Below, piece after piece: positions 33,241-44,018 of a stretch of DNA of 64,000 bases. The stretch is from Asterella californica (taxonomy: Eukaryota; Streptophyta; Marchantiopsida; Marchantiales; Aytoniaceae): contig JAYKYS010000002.1 of NCBI GenBank assembly GCA_036924285.1, positions 38,238,501-38,302,500 of the forward strand. The letters are read 5' to 3'. Every line of letters begins with the position of its first letter. Positions within the stretch are counted from its first letter, which is position 1. Position numbers and translations under genes: made by a program. Below the pieces are notes generated by a model. The model searched no databases, was not told where the DNA came from, and saw nothing but the letters and a program-made list of their open reading frames with translations.

Positions 33241-35334
33241 GTTAATTAATGTATAAACAACTTCAAGTTATTAGAATTATATCTTTAGCAGCGCAGCAGT
33301 CTACTCATTATTTATGATTTTATCCAGATTTTCTTTAGTTTTTAGATATAGATTAATAGTTAATATTTATTAATTTATTAATTATTTTATCATTTAGTAT
33401 ATAATTTTTATTTAATACTTATATATTTCCCAAATAGCGAGCAAAAGTTCCCATCATCCACCGAGCATACATATTTAACTGTACTGTACGCAGAAACTCC
33501 CAAGAGCACAAGTAGAGAAACCTTGAAATGGTCAGTGAGTGATTTTGTACCATAGACAGAAGATGGTTACCGCCATGCCCTCAGCAAGTTGAACGAATGC
33601 AAATTATACCTATAAAGAAACGTCTCTATATCACAATCGTGACGTCGGGCTATACTTACGTCGCGAGCCAGAGCCTTCGAGCGGCGCGTGGTCGTCCACA
33701 GAACTCAAGTCCCGACAGATTCAAATCCCTGTAATACAATCCGGCTTATAAGGCCGAGCGATCTGAAGGCGGTTACCGTAGTTCCCAAACGTCTTATAAA
33801 ACAAGAACATGCCAAGCTAAGAGCGTGGCTGCAAATCGTTTCCTGAAAGAGTTTGGTCTTAATTTTGAGAATAAATAACCGTTTCCGATGCGAGGCGAAA
33901 TAGTAGATTTTTGTCTGATTAACAACAACTAAAACGTTAGAGCCCAGACTGCCGTAGACTTAGCTTACAGACATGATTGTTCTTTTGCGCGGGATCGACT
34001 TGGCTGAAGACAGAAGCACTTTCTTGCCACCCTTACTGCTACCTTCGCACGCGAGTTTTTTTCGCATTTGAAGTTCTTGCTCGAAGCTTATCTCAGCACT
34101 GTAAACAATTCCCCAGTCGTCTTCTTTGGCATAGTTCGTGAGAAAATACGGTAAAGGGCGTTTACTGTTTACTCACTGTTGTCATAGTGTACCATCCCGA
34201 TAAACATCCACGCTAAATTTAAAACCAATGAAAAAGAAACGCTTGATATGAGACTTGTTTGTTTTGTTTCGAAGAGACTAGGAATTGGATCTTTCCAGTG
34301 TTCAGGTGGAGATGCTCTAAGGCCTGAACTTCCATCGGGACCGAAGGTGGATCGCTATGGAGAAGGACGTCACAACATCGATGCTTGAGGAGAAATTCTT
34401 GAGTTACCAGAAAATATCCATCTCTAAAACGTGATAACCGGTTCTGAGAGGTACTTTGTCGATAAATGTTAGTCTTTGCCGGTAAAGATCCCGTTGAGTA
34501 TGATTTCAAACTGATTCTTTGCAATAGAACTCTGGTTGATATTCCAAGTAATTGGTTAGCACTGCAGAGCACACTCGCACTACTTTGCGACAGCGGAGAA
34601 TACTGCGGAGTTACGTTTGGGAACAAAATCTAACAATACCATTCGAAGTTAGGATAATAGTGAGTGTCAAAGTTAGAACTTTTAGGAAAGATTCATAGTC
34701 TGCGAGAGAGTGTTACGGATGTGACAAAGTCGCCGTGGATATTTTTTATGAGCACCTCCGGAGGTGTCAGCAAGAGATACTCACGTGCGTCCCAAATTGA
34801 TTTTTTGTTCAAATCAGACGAGCGTTTCAACCAGCACTTGGGGTAAAAATTGTGAGACGCCGGGTTTTTTCCGACTGCACCAGGTTACAAGTTTACAGTT
34901 TAACAGTTTACAAGTTGACAATTTTAACTTTTACACTAGTCGATGTATCGAATACCATGTTTTGGAACTTTGTAATGCTCTTCTGGCAGGAGTTGAACAT
35001 GTATTCAGGTTTAAGACCTGAATCTCTCTACCAGTTGGGACCAGAAGACCTAACTAGTCTATCTACAAAAAATGAAAGCATCATAAGTACTATATCTAGT
35101 CTATTAACAAAAAAAAAGAGCATCAGAAGTAATAAAGTATGTTATGTGCAAGAAGTGACATACAGAAGATGAAAACTGAATAACAAAATTGTTAGAATTA
35201 AATTTGCTGGTTCTCTGCATCAACCATGTAAATCTGTGGATTATTTACGAATTGACGATGATAGACAGTGCTTTTCCAGATCTCCACTGCATCAGATAGC
35301 AAATCATCGAAGGAGTCCTCAGGTCCTTCTAGGT
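33241..35334. other. Noncoding stretch with one unassigned 135-codon ORF
   Basis: No gene is supported. A minus-strand open stretch at 34626-34219 (135 codons) has no recognised motif. A GC-richer patch near 33640-33780 contains GATTCAAATCC, like a tRNA T-arm, but no matching acceptor or D-arm. Short tandem AGTTTACAAGTT-type repeats lie at 34880-34930. Confidence 0.35.
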
Positions 35335-35616
35335 TCAAACGCATAACATTGCCAAGTTTACTATCTGCAGACAATTCATGTACTTCGTCTTAATAACACT
35401 TTGAATACTGAATGTCTTTTCACAGTGTGCTGTAGACACACATTGAACACGAGCAACATCAGCCAAGATAGATAGTTGTGGATAGTTACACTTTAGAGTG
35501 TCACTGAAACTTATCATCATCCGTAGATCTTTAAACGAGGAGTCCTTAAACTCACTGTGTGTGTGAGTTTTGAACTGTTGAAACATGTTGCACAAAAAGG
35601 GCACTTGAGGCCCCAC
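35335..35616 (-). pseudogene. hAT transposase C-terminal dimerisation region
   Basis: Read leftwards, YPQLSILADVARVQCVSTAHCEKTFSIQ followed by IKTKYMNCLQIVNLAMLCV matches the hAT dimerisation pattern (hydrophobic LA, then S-A-x-C-E-x-x-F-S and a basic/Asn-Leu stretch), in the form seen in ZNF862/ZMYM-like hAT proteins. Upstream residues include FKDLRMMISFSDTLKCN. The rest of the transposase is not in this strand nearby; the N-terminal and central parts lie on the other strand 2 kb to the right. Confidence 0.6.
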
Positions 35617-36649
35617 TCACATGTTTCTCTGTCCCAAAATGAGCACAAAGAAGTTGAACTTCCTTAGACCCCCCAATCACGTAAAGGAACTAGTTGAGAT
35701 GACATATGTGAGGAGATAAAATCTTAAATGCTCCAACCAGATAATTATTATAAAATCTCTCCAATAACTGCGAACAAATAACTCAGAAAAACTTTTCTAG
35801 AAACTCATCGTCTCTTCCAAGTCTCTTCCCAACCGGTCCCTCTCTAGTTGAACAGAATGAAAGAAACTACCTCTTGTCTCTGAATGCAGATGCTTCAAGA
35901 AGCCACTTTCCGGACCATAATAAGACAAAAGATGATATCAAGTATCTTCATTGATGAAGAAAGCATTGAGGTTAACTCTGAGATTGTAAAATATGTGCAA
36001 GAAAAACTAGACAATAGACAGTCTTGAAAGAACGTAGTTTTTTGAAAAGCTGACCACCTACTCCATGATTCTCGATGGGATCTGCTTCAAAGAGAAAATA
36101 CAAAACAGACTCCAAAGAGTCACAAAGACTAGTTACCGCACTCCAGCGAAACAACCACCACGTTCGATTATAACGCTTCAGGACTTTCACAGTCTGGTGT
36201 CTCCAGTACCAAGGATGGAACTCTAGACGTCTGCAATAACAAGGTCAGCTTGTTCCCTTCACGCTATCAACAGAAGACTTTTCTAAAAAACATTTGATGT
36301 TTAACTAAATCTATAAAGAAACATACTTCTTGGAATAAGACTAAATTAAAAAGGTTCCGACATCTTTTCACTGTAACCAATATGTACCAAATAATATGCA
36401 TGCAACATGTATTTCTGGCCGGGGAAAAGAAGAAGACAAGTATGAAGAGAAGAGATAAATCTAGTAATGCAACTGGAAAAGACACTGCAGTGGGATCTTA
36501 TCGAACTTCTAAACCTATTAATCCGTGTAAGATTATGGTTGTTTAAGAAAGGTTAGTTATAATTTGATAAATAAAAAATAAATTTAAAATAAATATAATG
36601 TTATAAACATAATGCATTCCAAAAGTTGTAAGTTGAAGTGCCATCCTCT
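35617..36649. other. Noncoding stretch
   Basis: No supported gene. A 72-codon minus-strand open stretch (36190-35972) has no recognised similarity and could be decayed hAT sequence. Confidence 0.35.
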
Positions 36650-36990
36650 ACTGTAAGAAATTAAATTATATTTCTCGAGACTGTATTTTGGAGTTCGTCG
36701 CTGCAATTCCACTGCTTGTTGTGTCTTCGAGGTTTTTCGAGATTTTTCAACCTCGAAAAGGTGCTGTGGGAGGTTGGACGTGCGAGACGACGACACTTTC
36801 GCTGCTTGTGTTGATTCTTTGAGGTTTCTTCGAGGTTTTCCAACCTCGAAGAGGTGCTGTGTGAGAGGTTGGACGTGCGGGACCGTGCGGCAGCAGTCGG
36901 AGATCGAGAGTCAAGACTGTATTTTGGAGTTCGCCACTGCTCCTCTTGTTTCTTTGAGGTTCTATTGAGGTTTTTTTACCTAGAGACGCG
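36650..36990. repeat. GAGGTT/CAACCTCGAA-rich repeat cluster, left
   Basis: Two to three diverged units of roughly 110-130 bp containing TTCTTCGAGGTTTTT, CAACCTCGAAGAGGTGCTG and GAGGTTGGACGTGCG. The inner piece AACCTCGAAGAGGT is itself palindromic. The same units recur in the same orientation at 39490-39905. Confidence 0.7.
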
Positions 36991-37502
36991 CTGATAACTT
37001 ATTTTGTGCACTCGGTGGATCTTGTGAAGTCTTGTAGCGAGGGTATTAGTTGGTGATTGCTATTGCGTGATTGTAGATCTATGTGAACTTACATAACTCT
37101 AATCTTCTAACGGGTCCGATCTACATTTCGACTACTGCTAACATTTTTTCTTGATACGTGGATAACTATCCACAGTCTGTCATCTGAGTTATACTTGTGA
37201 ATTCAAGGTTGGTGTTTCTTTTGAATAAGATCATCTGAACTACTCAGGTTCCAGACTACTCGTAGTGTTCTTCTTATAAGTTTGTTTCTTCTCTAGTTCG
37301 TAACATGAAATCCGGGTGGAGGTAATTCTGATAAAGGTAAGTTTTCAAAGAAACAGAAGACTCTATATGATCTCATATCCATCTCTTCATCTTCCAACTC
37401 TTCTGCAGATATCGACAAAGGAAAAGATCTTTGTGTTGTCGAGCATGTCCTTTCTAGAGTAGAGGTCCAATGTAAACTATGGATGATACTTGGTATGATT
37501 TG
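36991..37502. other. Noncoding stretch
   Basis: Sequence between the left GAGGTT repeat cluster and the hAT relic; no gene seen. Confidence 0.35.
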
Positions 37503-38424
37503 TTTGATTGGATACATTTCGATCGGGATCTTGGAAGAGTATTTTGTAAGATATGTCGTGATAAGAGTAAATCATCTTTTGCTCTAACTGGTGCTATTAA
37601 TGTTTGAGTCTCAGCCTTCCATGATCATGCGAGTATAACATTGCATAGGACTTTGGCTTGGACTCAACACGAAGGAAAACAAGCTTTCAAGCAAGCATAC
37701 AAAATAGCGAACAGGACTTGCAATCTGTCGCAGATTATTTTATTTTGTGCTGCTTATTTTGTAGGTACAGAATGTATTGCATTTCCAAAGTTTCCGGTTC
37801 TTTGCAGAATGATGAAAACTGTCTCATCTTATATGACTGATATTATCTATCATGATGACAAGGCATGCGTAGAGATGATCACATGCATTAGCTATGTTAT
37901 GCAAAAATGTACACTTCTTCAAGTTGAGCACAGTAGTTTGTTTTGGTCTGGTGTGTGATGAAGCGACTGATATTGCTGTGTATGATCATTTGGTTATGTC
38001 TGCAACCTTTTTGGAAGAAGGACATGTGATAAAAATCTTTCTCAGTCTCATTAGATTGTCTGAAAAACATGTTGAGGCAATAACATAAACTCTTCTCGAA
38101 CTGTTGAAGATGTGGGGACTAGAACATGAGAAAATGATAAGTTTTGGTTCTGATGGAGCTTCAATAATGACTAGGATACATAATGGAGTTGCAACTCGAC
38201 TGAGACGTATTGTCAATCTTTTTATGCTTATCTCTCATTGTGTAGCATATCATTGTAATTTAGCACTTTTGAAGATCTCTAGACACATTTCGTATGTGAT
38301 CCTTAGTGAGCATATAGATGATTTGATAAATGCAGTAGCTCTTTACTTTAAGAGATATACTAAAAGAAAGAAGGTTAGAAGCTTTACAGTCCAAATTTGC
38401 AGATTCTGTATATGTGTGTTGTAA
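37503..38424 (+). pseudogene. hAT transposase relic, ZNF862-like, N-terminal and central parts
   Basis: The frame FDWIHFDRDLGRVFCKICRD then SSFALTGAINV and AFHDHASITLH is a C-C-H-H finger of the type at the start of ZNF862-like hAT proteins. It carries a TGA at 37605-37607. The centre has VCDEATDIAVYDHLVMSATF (the catalytic-core D-E-x-T-D box), then, after a TAA at 38086-38088, MISFGSDGASIMTRIHNGVA and SHCVAYHCNLALLK, which are conserved hAT core blocks. A frameshift lies near 37950. Similarity fades after 38424. The dimerisation end is found separately and inverted at 35335-35616. Confidence 0.7.
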
Positions 38425-39199
38425 TATCAGAGGATTCTGTGGGAGTGAGTCCCTCTACTTGGGTGATCCTCTTTGTGTGTGAAATATTGTAGTTGACATA
38501 GTTACAGTTAATTGTTACAGTAAATGACGAAGTTGTCGGATAGGGTTCCGTTCACAACATGAACACCAGAACTCCTGTGAAATAAAGTGACAAATCGACA
38601 TGAGTACTTATTTACGCAAATATGCAAGTGTTTGATTTATTACGTGACATTCTTTTTAGAAAGGATTTGCAATAAATAAAAAATACAAAGAAAATGAAAT
38701 TTTGTGAAACTTCTCTGAGTAATAACTTGCTTATTGTTGAAACCAGTGCTCGGGGCTAACCGGTATTCTTTGTATTCTTAATCGGCTGGATTTTTGAAAA
38801 GTCGGCTTCTCAGCGATCATACCTGGATTTGAAACCGAGACCAAAAGTATAAAATTTGGATTATTGCAGTTCACCTAACCCAGAACCCGGTTTTCTTGCA
38901 ACAACCAAACTTCTGTCTTCGGATTTTTAACAGGGGTGCGCATGATTAATTTCAGATTTACGTGATCGATGTATATCTCCCGACAGAAATTTCCTGGATT
39001 ATCGAGACGTCAAGTGGATTTGAATTTAACGGCTCAGATGTCACGATCAGATCTAACGGTGGAGATTGAATCGATCGCACGGTTACTAATTAACTCAAAG
39101 ATCTGATGGTGCAGGATGATTGGGAAGACATTAGGGTGATGCAGCAATAGTAAGCACAGTTAGGATAATGAGATGTTGCGGTAGGGTCGACTCAATCGA
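38425..39199. other. Noncoding stretch
   Basis: No supported gene. A weak hairpin of the TTTGATTTATTACG...CAATAAATAAA type lies at about 38633-38680. Confidence 0.35.
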
Positions 39200-39905
39200 G
39201 AAATGTTTTTCGAGTTTACCGCTCGCCGTCACGCTTTCCTTCGAGGTTTTATGGAGATTGTGTTTCTTTCCAGGTTCTAGCGAGATTTCTTTTCTGATCC
39301 GCTCACCGCTGCGCTTTCTTTTGAGGTTCTATTGAGATAGCGTTTCCTTCGAAGTTCTAGCTTTTATTTCTTTTTTGATCCGCTCACCGATGCACTTTCC
39401 TTCGAGGTTGTATCGAGATTGCATTTCCTTTGAGGTTCTGTCGAGATTACGTTTTCTTCGAGGTTCTAGTGAGATTTTCTCTCTGATCAGCTCCGTTTGT
39501 TATTTCTTCGAGGTGTCAAACGGTGCGACAGCAGTCGCGAGTCGAGAGTCGAGATTGTAATTTGGATTTCGTCTTTGCACTTCCGCTGCTTGTTGTTTCT
39601 TCAAGGTTTTTCAACCCCGAAGGGTGCTACAGAAGAGGTTGGACATGCGGGATTGTGCGGGATTGTGCACGAGAGCTGAGACTGTATTTTGGAGTTCACC
39701 GCTGCAATTTCGTTGCTTGTTATGTCTTTGAGGTTTCTGAGGTTTTTCAACCTCGAAGAGGTGCTGCGGGAGAGGTTGGACGTTCGAGATGGCGGTACTT
39801 TCGCTGTTGTGTTGCTTCTTCGAGGTTTCTTTGAGGTTTTTGACCTCGAAAGGATTCTGAGAGAGAGGTTGGACGTGCGAGACGGTGCGGCAGCAATCAA
39901 GATTT
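39200..39905. repeat. GAGGTT-rich repeat cluster, right
   Basis: The first part (39200-39490) is a tandem of short units CTTTCCTTCGAGGTTCTATCG with interspersed GATCCGCTCACCG. The second part (39490-39905) holds three copies of the roughly 110-130 bp unit found at 36650-36990. Both clusters flank the hAT relic in the same orientation. Confidence 0.7.
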
Positions 39906-39954
39906 AATTGATCACCTCATCTTTTCCGTAGGAGAATTTAGGTGATAAATTAAA
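39903..39954. repeat. Hairpin of the TTTAATT...AATTAAA family
   Basis: TTTAATTGATCACCT pairs with AGGTGATAAATTAAA around a 20-bp loop region. Same architecture as the hairpins at 29129, 33183 and 43935. Confidence 0.6.
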
Positions 39955-41129
39955 CCACTTTACATTATTTGGTGAAATATGCAAGGAAATAATGACTTCA
40001 CCCAAAACCTTACCTACAAGGGGCACCCACCTCCTTTGAAGGGTCCATTGGCAAAAGAGAAGTAAGCATATTTGGAGTAACGCTAGCTCTGTAAGAGTAT
40101 TACAGCGGACTGAATCATTGGACGAAAATTCCACGGCCACGAATACTCTCAACTCCGAAAGGAGGTTTTGACTCTCAAGGTCCTATGCCACGTTTGTACG
40201 ATGTGGTTCCATAATTGTAAAGGTTTTACAGTCGTCTTTCTTTATGTGCAAGAAGGTTAGATAACGATTTTAGGTTCCACTTATGTAGGGTCTTCACTTA
40301 TGCATAAGTGCAAGAAGAATTTCATTTGCACTTGAGGATATGATCTGTTTCTTGCTTCTGTTAGAAATTTGACAAAACAAATTTAAAAAACCAAAATTTA
40401 TAGAGAAGTTCAACTCACATGTTTGGGTGTAACTGGTTCTGATCATAACAGGAAAACAATTCGGCGAGATTCATGCACTGACAATGTCCAGGATCGTTTA
40501 CAGTTCAAAAGTTTTCATAACTGCAAGAGTTTTGCAAGTATGTACACTATTCCCATAAGCATTTTGTACATACAGAGGGTTTGCAGCTATATAGTTTATC
40601 GCTAGCCAAAAAGAGTGAGAACTTTTTGCACTTACGAAAATTACAATATTTATACTTGCGTAGTGTAAATTACAAAGGAGTAGAATTTTGGACTGCACCT
40701 GAAAGAGTCAGAAATTTTTTGCACTCACCAAAATTGTAAATTACCAAAGAATAAAATTTCTGATTGCACCTGTGGATGGATTCCATTTGCGTAGGGTGCA
40801 CTTACGAAAGGACGACTGAATATATTATGGGTAGTCCTTTTACTTTTATGATTTCTTTAGGGCATTCCTCCAGTAATTTGCTTCTGTAAATAGAAATGCT
40901 TCGACTCTTTGGGGAGTGAGTTCAAATGGCAGTGGAATGGAGAGATGGAGGGTGAACGGTGGGCCATGTCTCATTGCGAATGTAGACTGGTTAGGCTAGA
41001 AGGACTATAACAGACCAGTTGAGCTCGAGCTCTTATCCGAAGTCCAAAAACAGGTAAGGTGCTAAGATTTGCGTCATCATTACGTGCAAGTTTCATAGCC
41101 TTTTGAAAATTTCCGAGCTTATCTAACTC
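39955..41129. other. Noncoding stretch with a short tandem duplication
   Basis: No gene. At about 40606-40790 a unit of roughly 90 bp (GCACTTACGAAAATT ... GGACTGCACCTG) is duplicated as GCACTCACCAAAATT ... GATTGCACCTG. Confidence 0.45.
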
Positions 41130-41137
41130 CCTGCTGA

Positions 41138-42302
41138 GGGATAATTACTTGGCCACGCAACTTGAAAACTGTTTTCTTTTGGTTACCATCATTACTTGTT
41201 TAAGTTCTTTTGGTCACACAGCATGGGGTCTTCCGGTCGTGAATTCGACGTGAAGTTTGACATGGAAACTTTCATAATCGTTAGATCATCATGACTGATC
41301 CCGAGTTACTTCCATGTATTTCGATGCGTACGTCTTTTTTCTTGAGATTATTTTCAGACATAACCAATCACTAGACCTCTTGGGAGGTGTAGTAAGGCCT
41401 GACTTTTTAAAGACACCCTCTTAAATATTTTGGTTTAATCAGATCAGAGCACACCCATCGAAAGACTTGAATGAAATCAAATTGATTTTCTTTTGTTTAT
41501 GAATTTCTTTAACTACTCTTTACCTACTTTGACGAATCTCTATATATGAGTTCTCCTACAGGGAGGATCGAACCGATGCTATCAGGTCCCTAGGCGCAGT
41601 CCATTTGTACTGGGCTATTAACTTGGTCTTGAAAGTTTTATTGTATAACTCTTATATTAGACAGGTTGACGGTGTGTTAGTGCCTAATACTGTTTCCCAA
41701 AGAACCAGGCCACAATTTGAGATCTGATATTCTAATAAAACGTTTTCAACACCTCCAGACGTGTCTAACTTAACGAATCTTCTTTATTATCTTTTTCGAA
41801 GTGTCAACCATCTGGTGTTCTCTGTCCCGGTACCCTACCGGCGACGAGAATTTAAATCCTGTTTTTTCAGTTTGTCCATTTCTGCTCTCCGGCCGGAACG
41901 ACGACTTGTACGCATAATCGTTAGATCATCATGAATGACAGATTCGGGATCATTAAATAATTATAATTAACTTTAGAAACACCAAAACTTATAAATTATA
42001 ATATTCGATCATTCGGTGAAGATCGATCCACAAATGAAACATCGATCACTTGGATCGACCACCACGAATGATAGTTTAAAATTATTCATGTTAATTAAAA
42101 ATTTAAATTAATCTTAAATAGTGTATGAACAAATCTTGTCATTCGAGATTACACACATCTTGTCAGACTACACACTATCTCATGTTCACGTTGGACTTGT
42201 GACCAGAAGACTGTCATACAGTGTGACCAGGAGACGTGAAAAAAGTCATGGGTGTGACCAAGAGAAAACAGTTTTCAAGAGGTGTGACCAAGTAATTATC
42301 CC
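41138..42302. mobile_element. Non-autonomous hAT-like TIR element, 1,165 bp, with 8-bp target duplication
   Basis: The left end reads GGGATAATTACTTGGCCAC and the reverse complement of the right end GGGATAATTACTTGGTCAC; similarity continues inward for about 80 bp (CTTGAAAACTGTTTTCT). The motif TTGGTCACAC recurs within each end. The element is flanked by a perfect 8-bp direct repeat CCTGCTGA at 41130-41137 and 42303-42310. Eight-base duplications are the hallmark of the hAT superfamily. No transposase is encoded; internal content includes a tRNA-like segment and the direct repeat CATAATCGTTAGATCATCATG at 41272 and 41912. Confidence 0.85.
41561..41625 (-). other. Degenerate tRNA-like (Pol III box A/B) segment
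   Basis: On the minus strand TAGCCCAGTACAAATGG (41617-41601) fits a tRNA box A and GGTTCGATCC (41573-41564) a tRNA box B, with about 27 bases between them. The T-stem and acceptor do not pair, so it is not a working tRNA gene; it may be the head of a SINE lying within the TIR element. Confidence 0.4.
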
Positions 42303-42310
42303 CCTGCTGA

Positions 42311-43933
42311 TAATGTTATTCCACCTTCTCATCCTTTATACCTCATATGCATGCTTTAATTTATTATTTAATCTTTTCGCCTAACTTAATGTATACTTGG
42401 AAAGAGTTTCGATACTTGTATCTTCTGAATCAGTGATCAGTGTGTTTTCTTTTCTGATTTTTCGTATTGATTTTATCGATTAATAATTAATAATTCAAAA
42501 TATTTTTTAAAATATATAATATTTAATGATAACACAAACTGAACATGGTATTGAATGTCTATAATTGATTTTGATGTACTACTCATTTGCAAAACCTAGT
42601 CTATATGTGATCAGAACTAATGTCCATCTGGAGTTCGTTCACTATATTCTCGCTTTTCGTTTTCTTTTTCTCTCATAGCGAAAGCTAAAGAAAAAATGTA
42701 TATTTTACATCAATAAAAATTCTAAAACTTTGTGATTTAAATTGGACTCATGGAAGTTCATTATTCTGGCTCTGAATGTGAATAGAACTAGACACCTAGG
42801 CAAAACCAACTGATGAATCCTACTTAAAACCGAGCAAGTAGAAAATATAGAAGAGATGATAGCTACTTGTGCTTTAACCTCACAATAACTCAGATGATTT
42901 ATTGTGAGGTTAAAAATAAGAGAGCACTCATTCGACAGGCCTCCTTATGTTACGTATGTTCACACCTTAATTATTAATATATCACCAAACCTTTCCATGC
43001 TAGTCGTCTGAGTAGATGGACTGGTCATAAAAATCAAAGTCATATAGCAAATTATCCATACATTAATAGACCTAGTGTTTCATTTTCCAGCAAGAATGTT
43101 CTCTTAAGTATTTTTCGTGGATTTATTCTAACTTTCTACTGTGCGTGTCCAATTTCCAAGCTTGTCAGTTACAACGCCTAATAGATCGGGTTATAATTTG
43201 TTTCTTTGTGTTTACTTCATGAGTTTACTGTAACTTTTACAATGTTTCTCCAATTTCCAAGCTTACCGATTGCATGTCGTTAGAGCTTGGCTCTCTCTTG
43301 TCCAAACATATTTGCGGATTACACGGTCGAACGGGCCGTGTCTTGTCTTTTCTTTTCACATGGCCGGACAATTGTCTTTTTAGGTTTAGTTCTAACGTAA
43401 TATTTTTTTATCATAGAATTTACTCGATTGAACATCGTACCCAACAACTCGGGTTACATACATTTGTCCAGTTATACATTTGGTACTCCCTTGCACATAC
43501 AAGCTAGTTCATAATTACAATAATAATAATGTGACTAATATTTTCTTCTTATGCAGTATTTAGGTGTCGAGTTTTGCCAATAAAAGATCTGTGTTTTTAC
43601 CTTGACATTTTTGTTTGTATTTTTTCGATTCTCTGCCCGAGAGGTCATTTTGGATGTATACTATATTTGAATGTAGTCAGGTCAATATCCTTCTCCACGG
43701 CCTTGTGCATTGAATTTTATTTTCTTTTATCAAAATATATATAAGTGTTATAAAAATTTATTCTTATAAGCTATTAAAAAAAATTAAGTTATTTCATAAA
43801 TATTATATGTTAATCTGTCTCGGAATAGCCAACTCATCCGATGAGAACTCATAAGTGAAGAATGGGCTGGTGCGTTCCTGGGGATATAAGTGCGAAGCCC
43901 TAATTATTATATCGCACCGTTTGCCGAGAACGT
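42311..43933. other. AT-rich noncoding block
   Basis: No supported gene. It holds the perfect hairpin listed separately at 42873-42914. A 77-codon open stretch at 43274-43507 has no recognised motif. Confidence 0.4.
42873..42914. repeat. Perfect 16-bp stem hairpin
   Basis: TTTAACCTCACAATAA (42873-42888) and its exact complement TTATTGTGAGGTTAAA (42899-42914) enclose a 10-base loop. Confidence 0.8.
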
Positions 43934-43934
43934 G

Positions 43935-44018
43935 AATTAATATTCTAAACTTTCTCATCGGAAGGGTTAGAATATTAATTAACGTACACCTCATGTACAC
44001 TTCAGTGTACATGAGGTG
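43935..44018. repeat. Paired-hairpin module (right type)
   Basis: The first hairpin, 43935-43980, pairs AATTAATATTCTAA with TTAGAATATTAATT. The second, 43987-44018, pairs CACCTCATGTACAC with GTGTACATGAGGTG around a TTCA loop and runs into GAATATC. The order is the mirror of the left-type modules at 29082 and 33125, and the sequence to its left resembles the right arm of the foldback element. Confidence 0.7.

Noticed and set aside
33640..33780. Possible tRNA around GATTCAAATCC
   Set aside because: Only the T-arm-like word fits; no D-arm, anticodon stem or acceptor pairing could be found.
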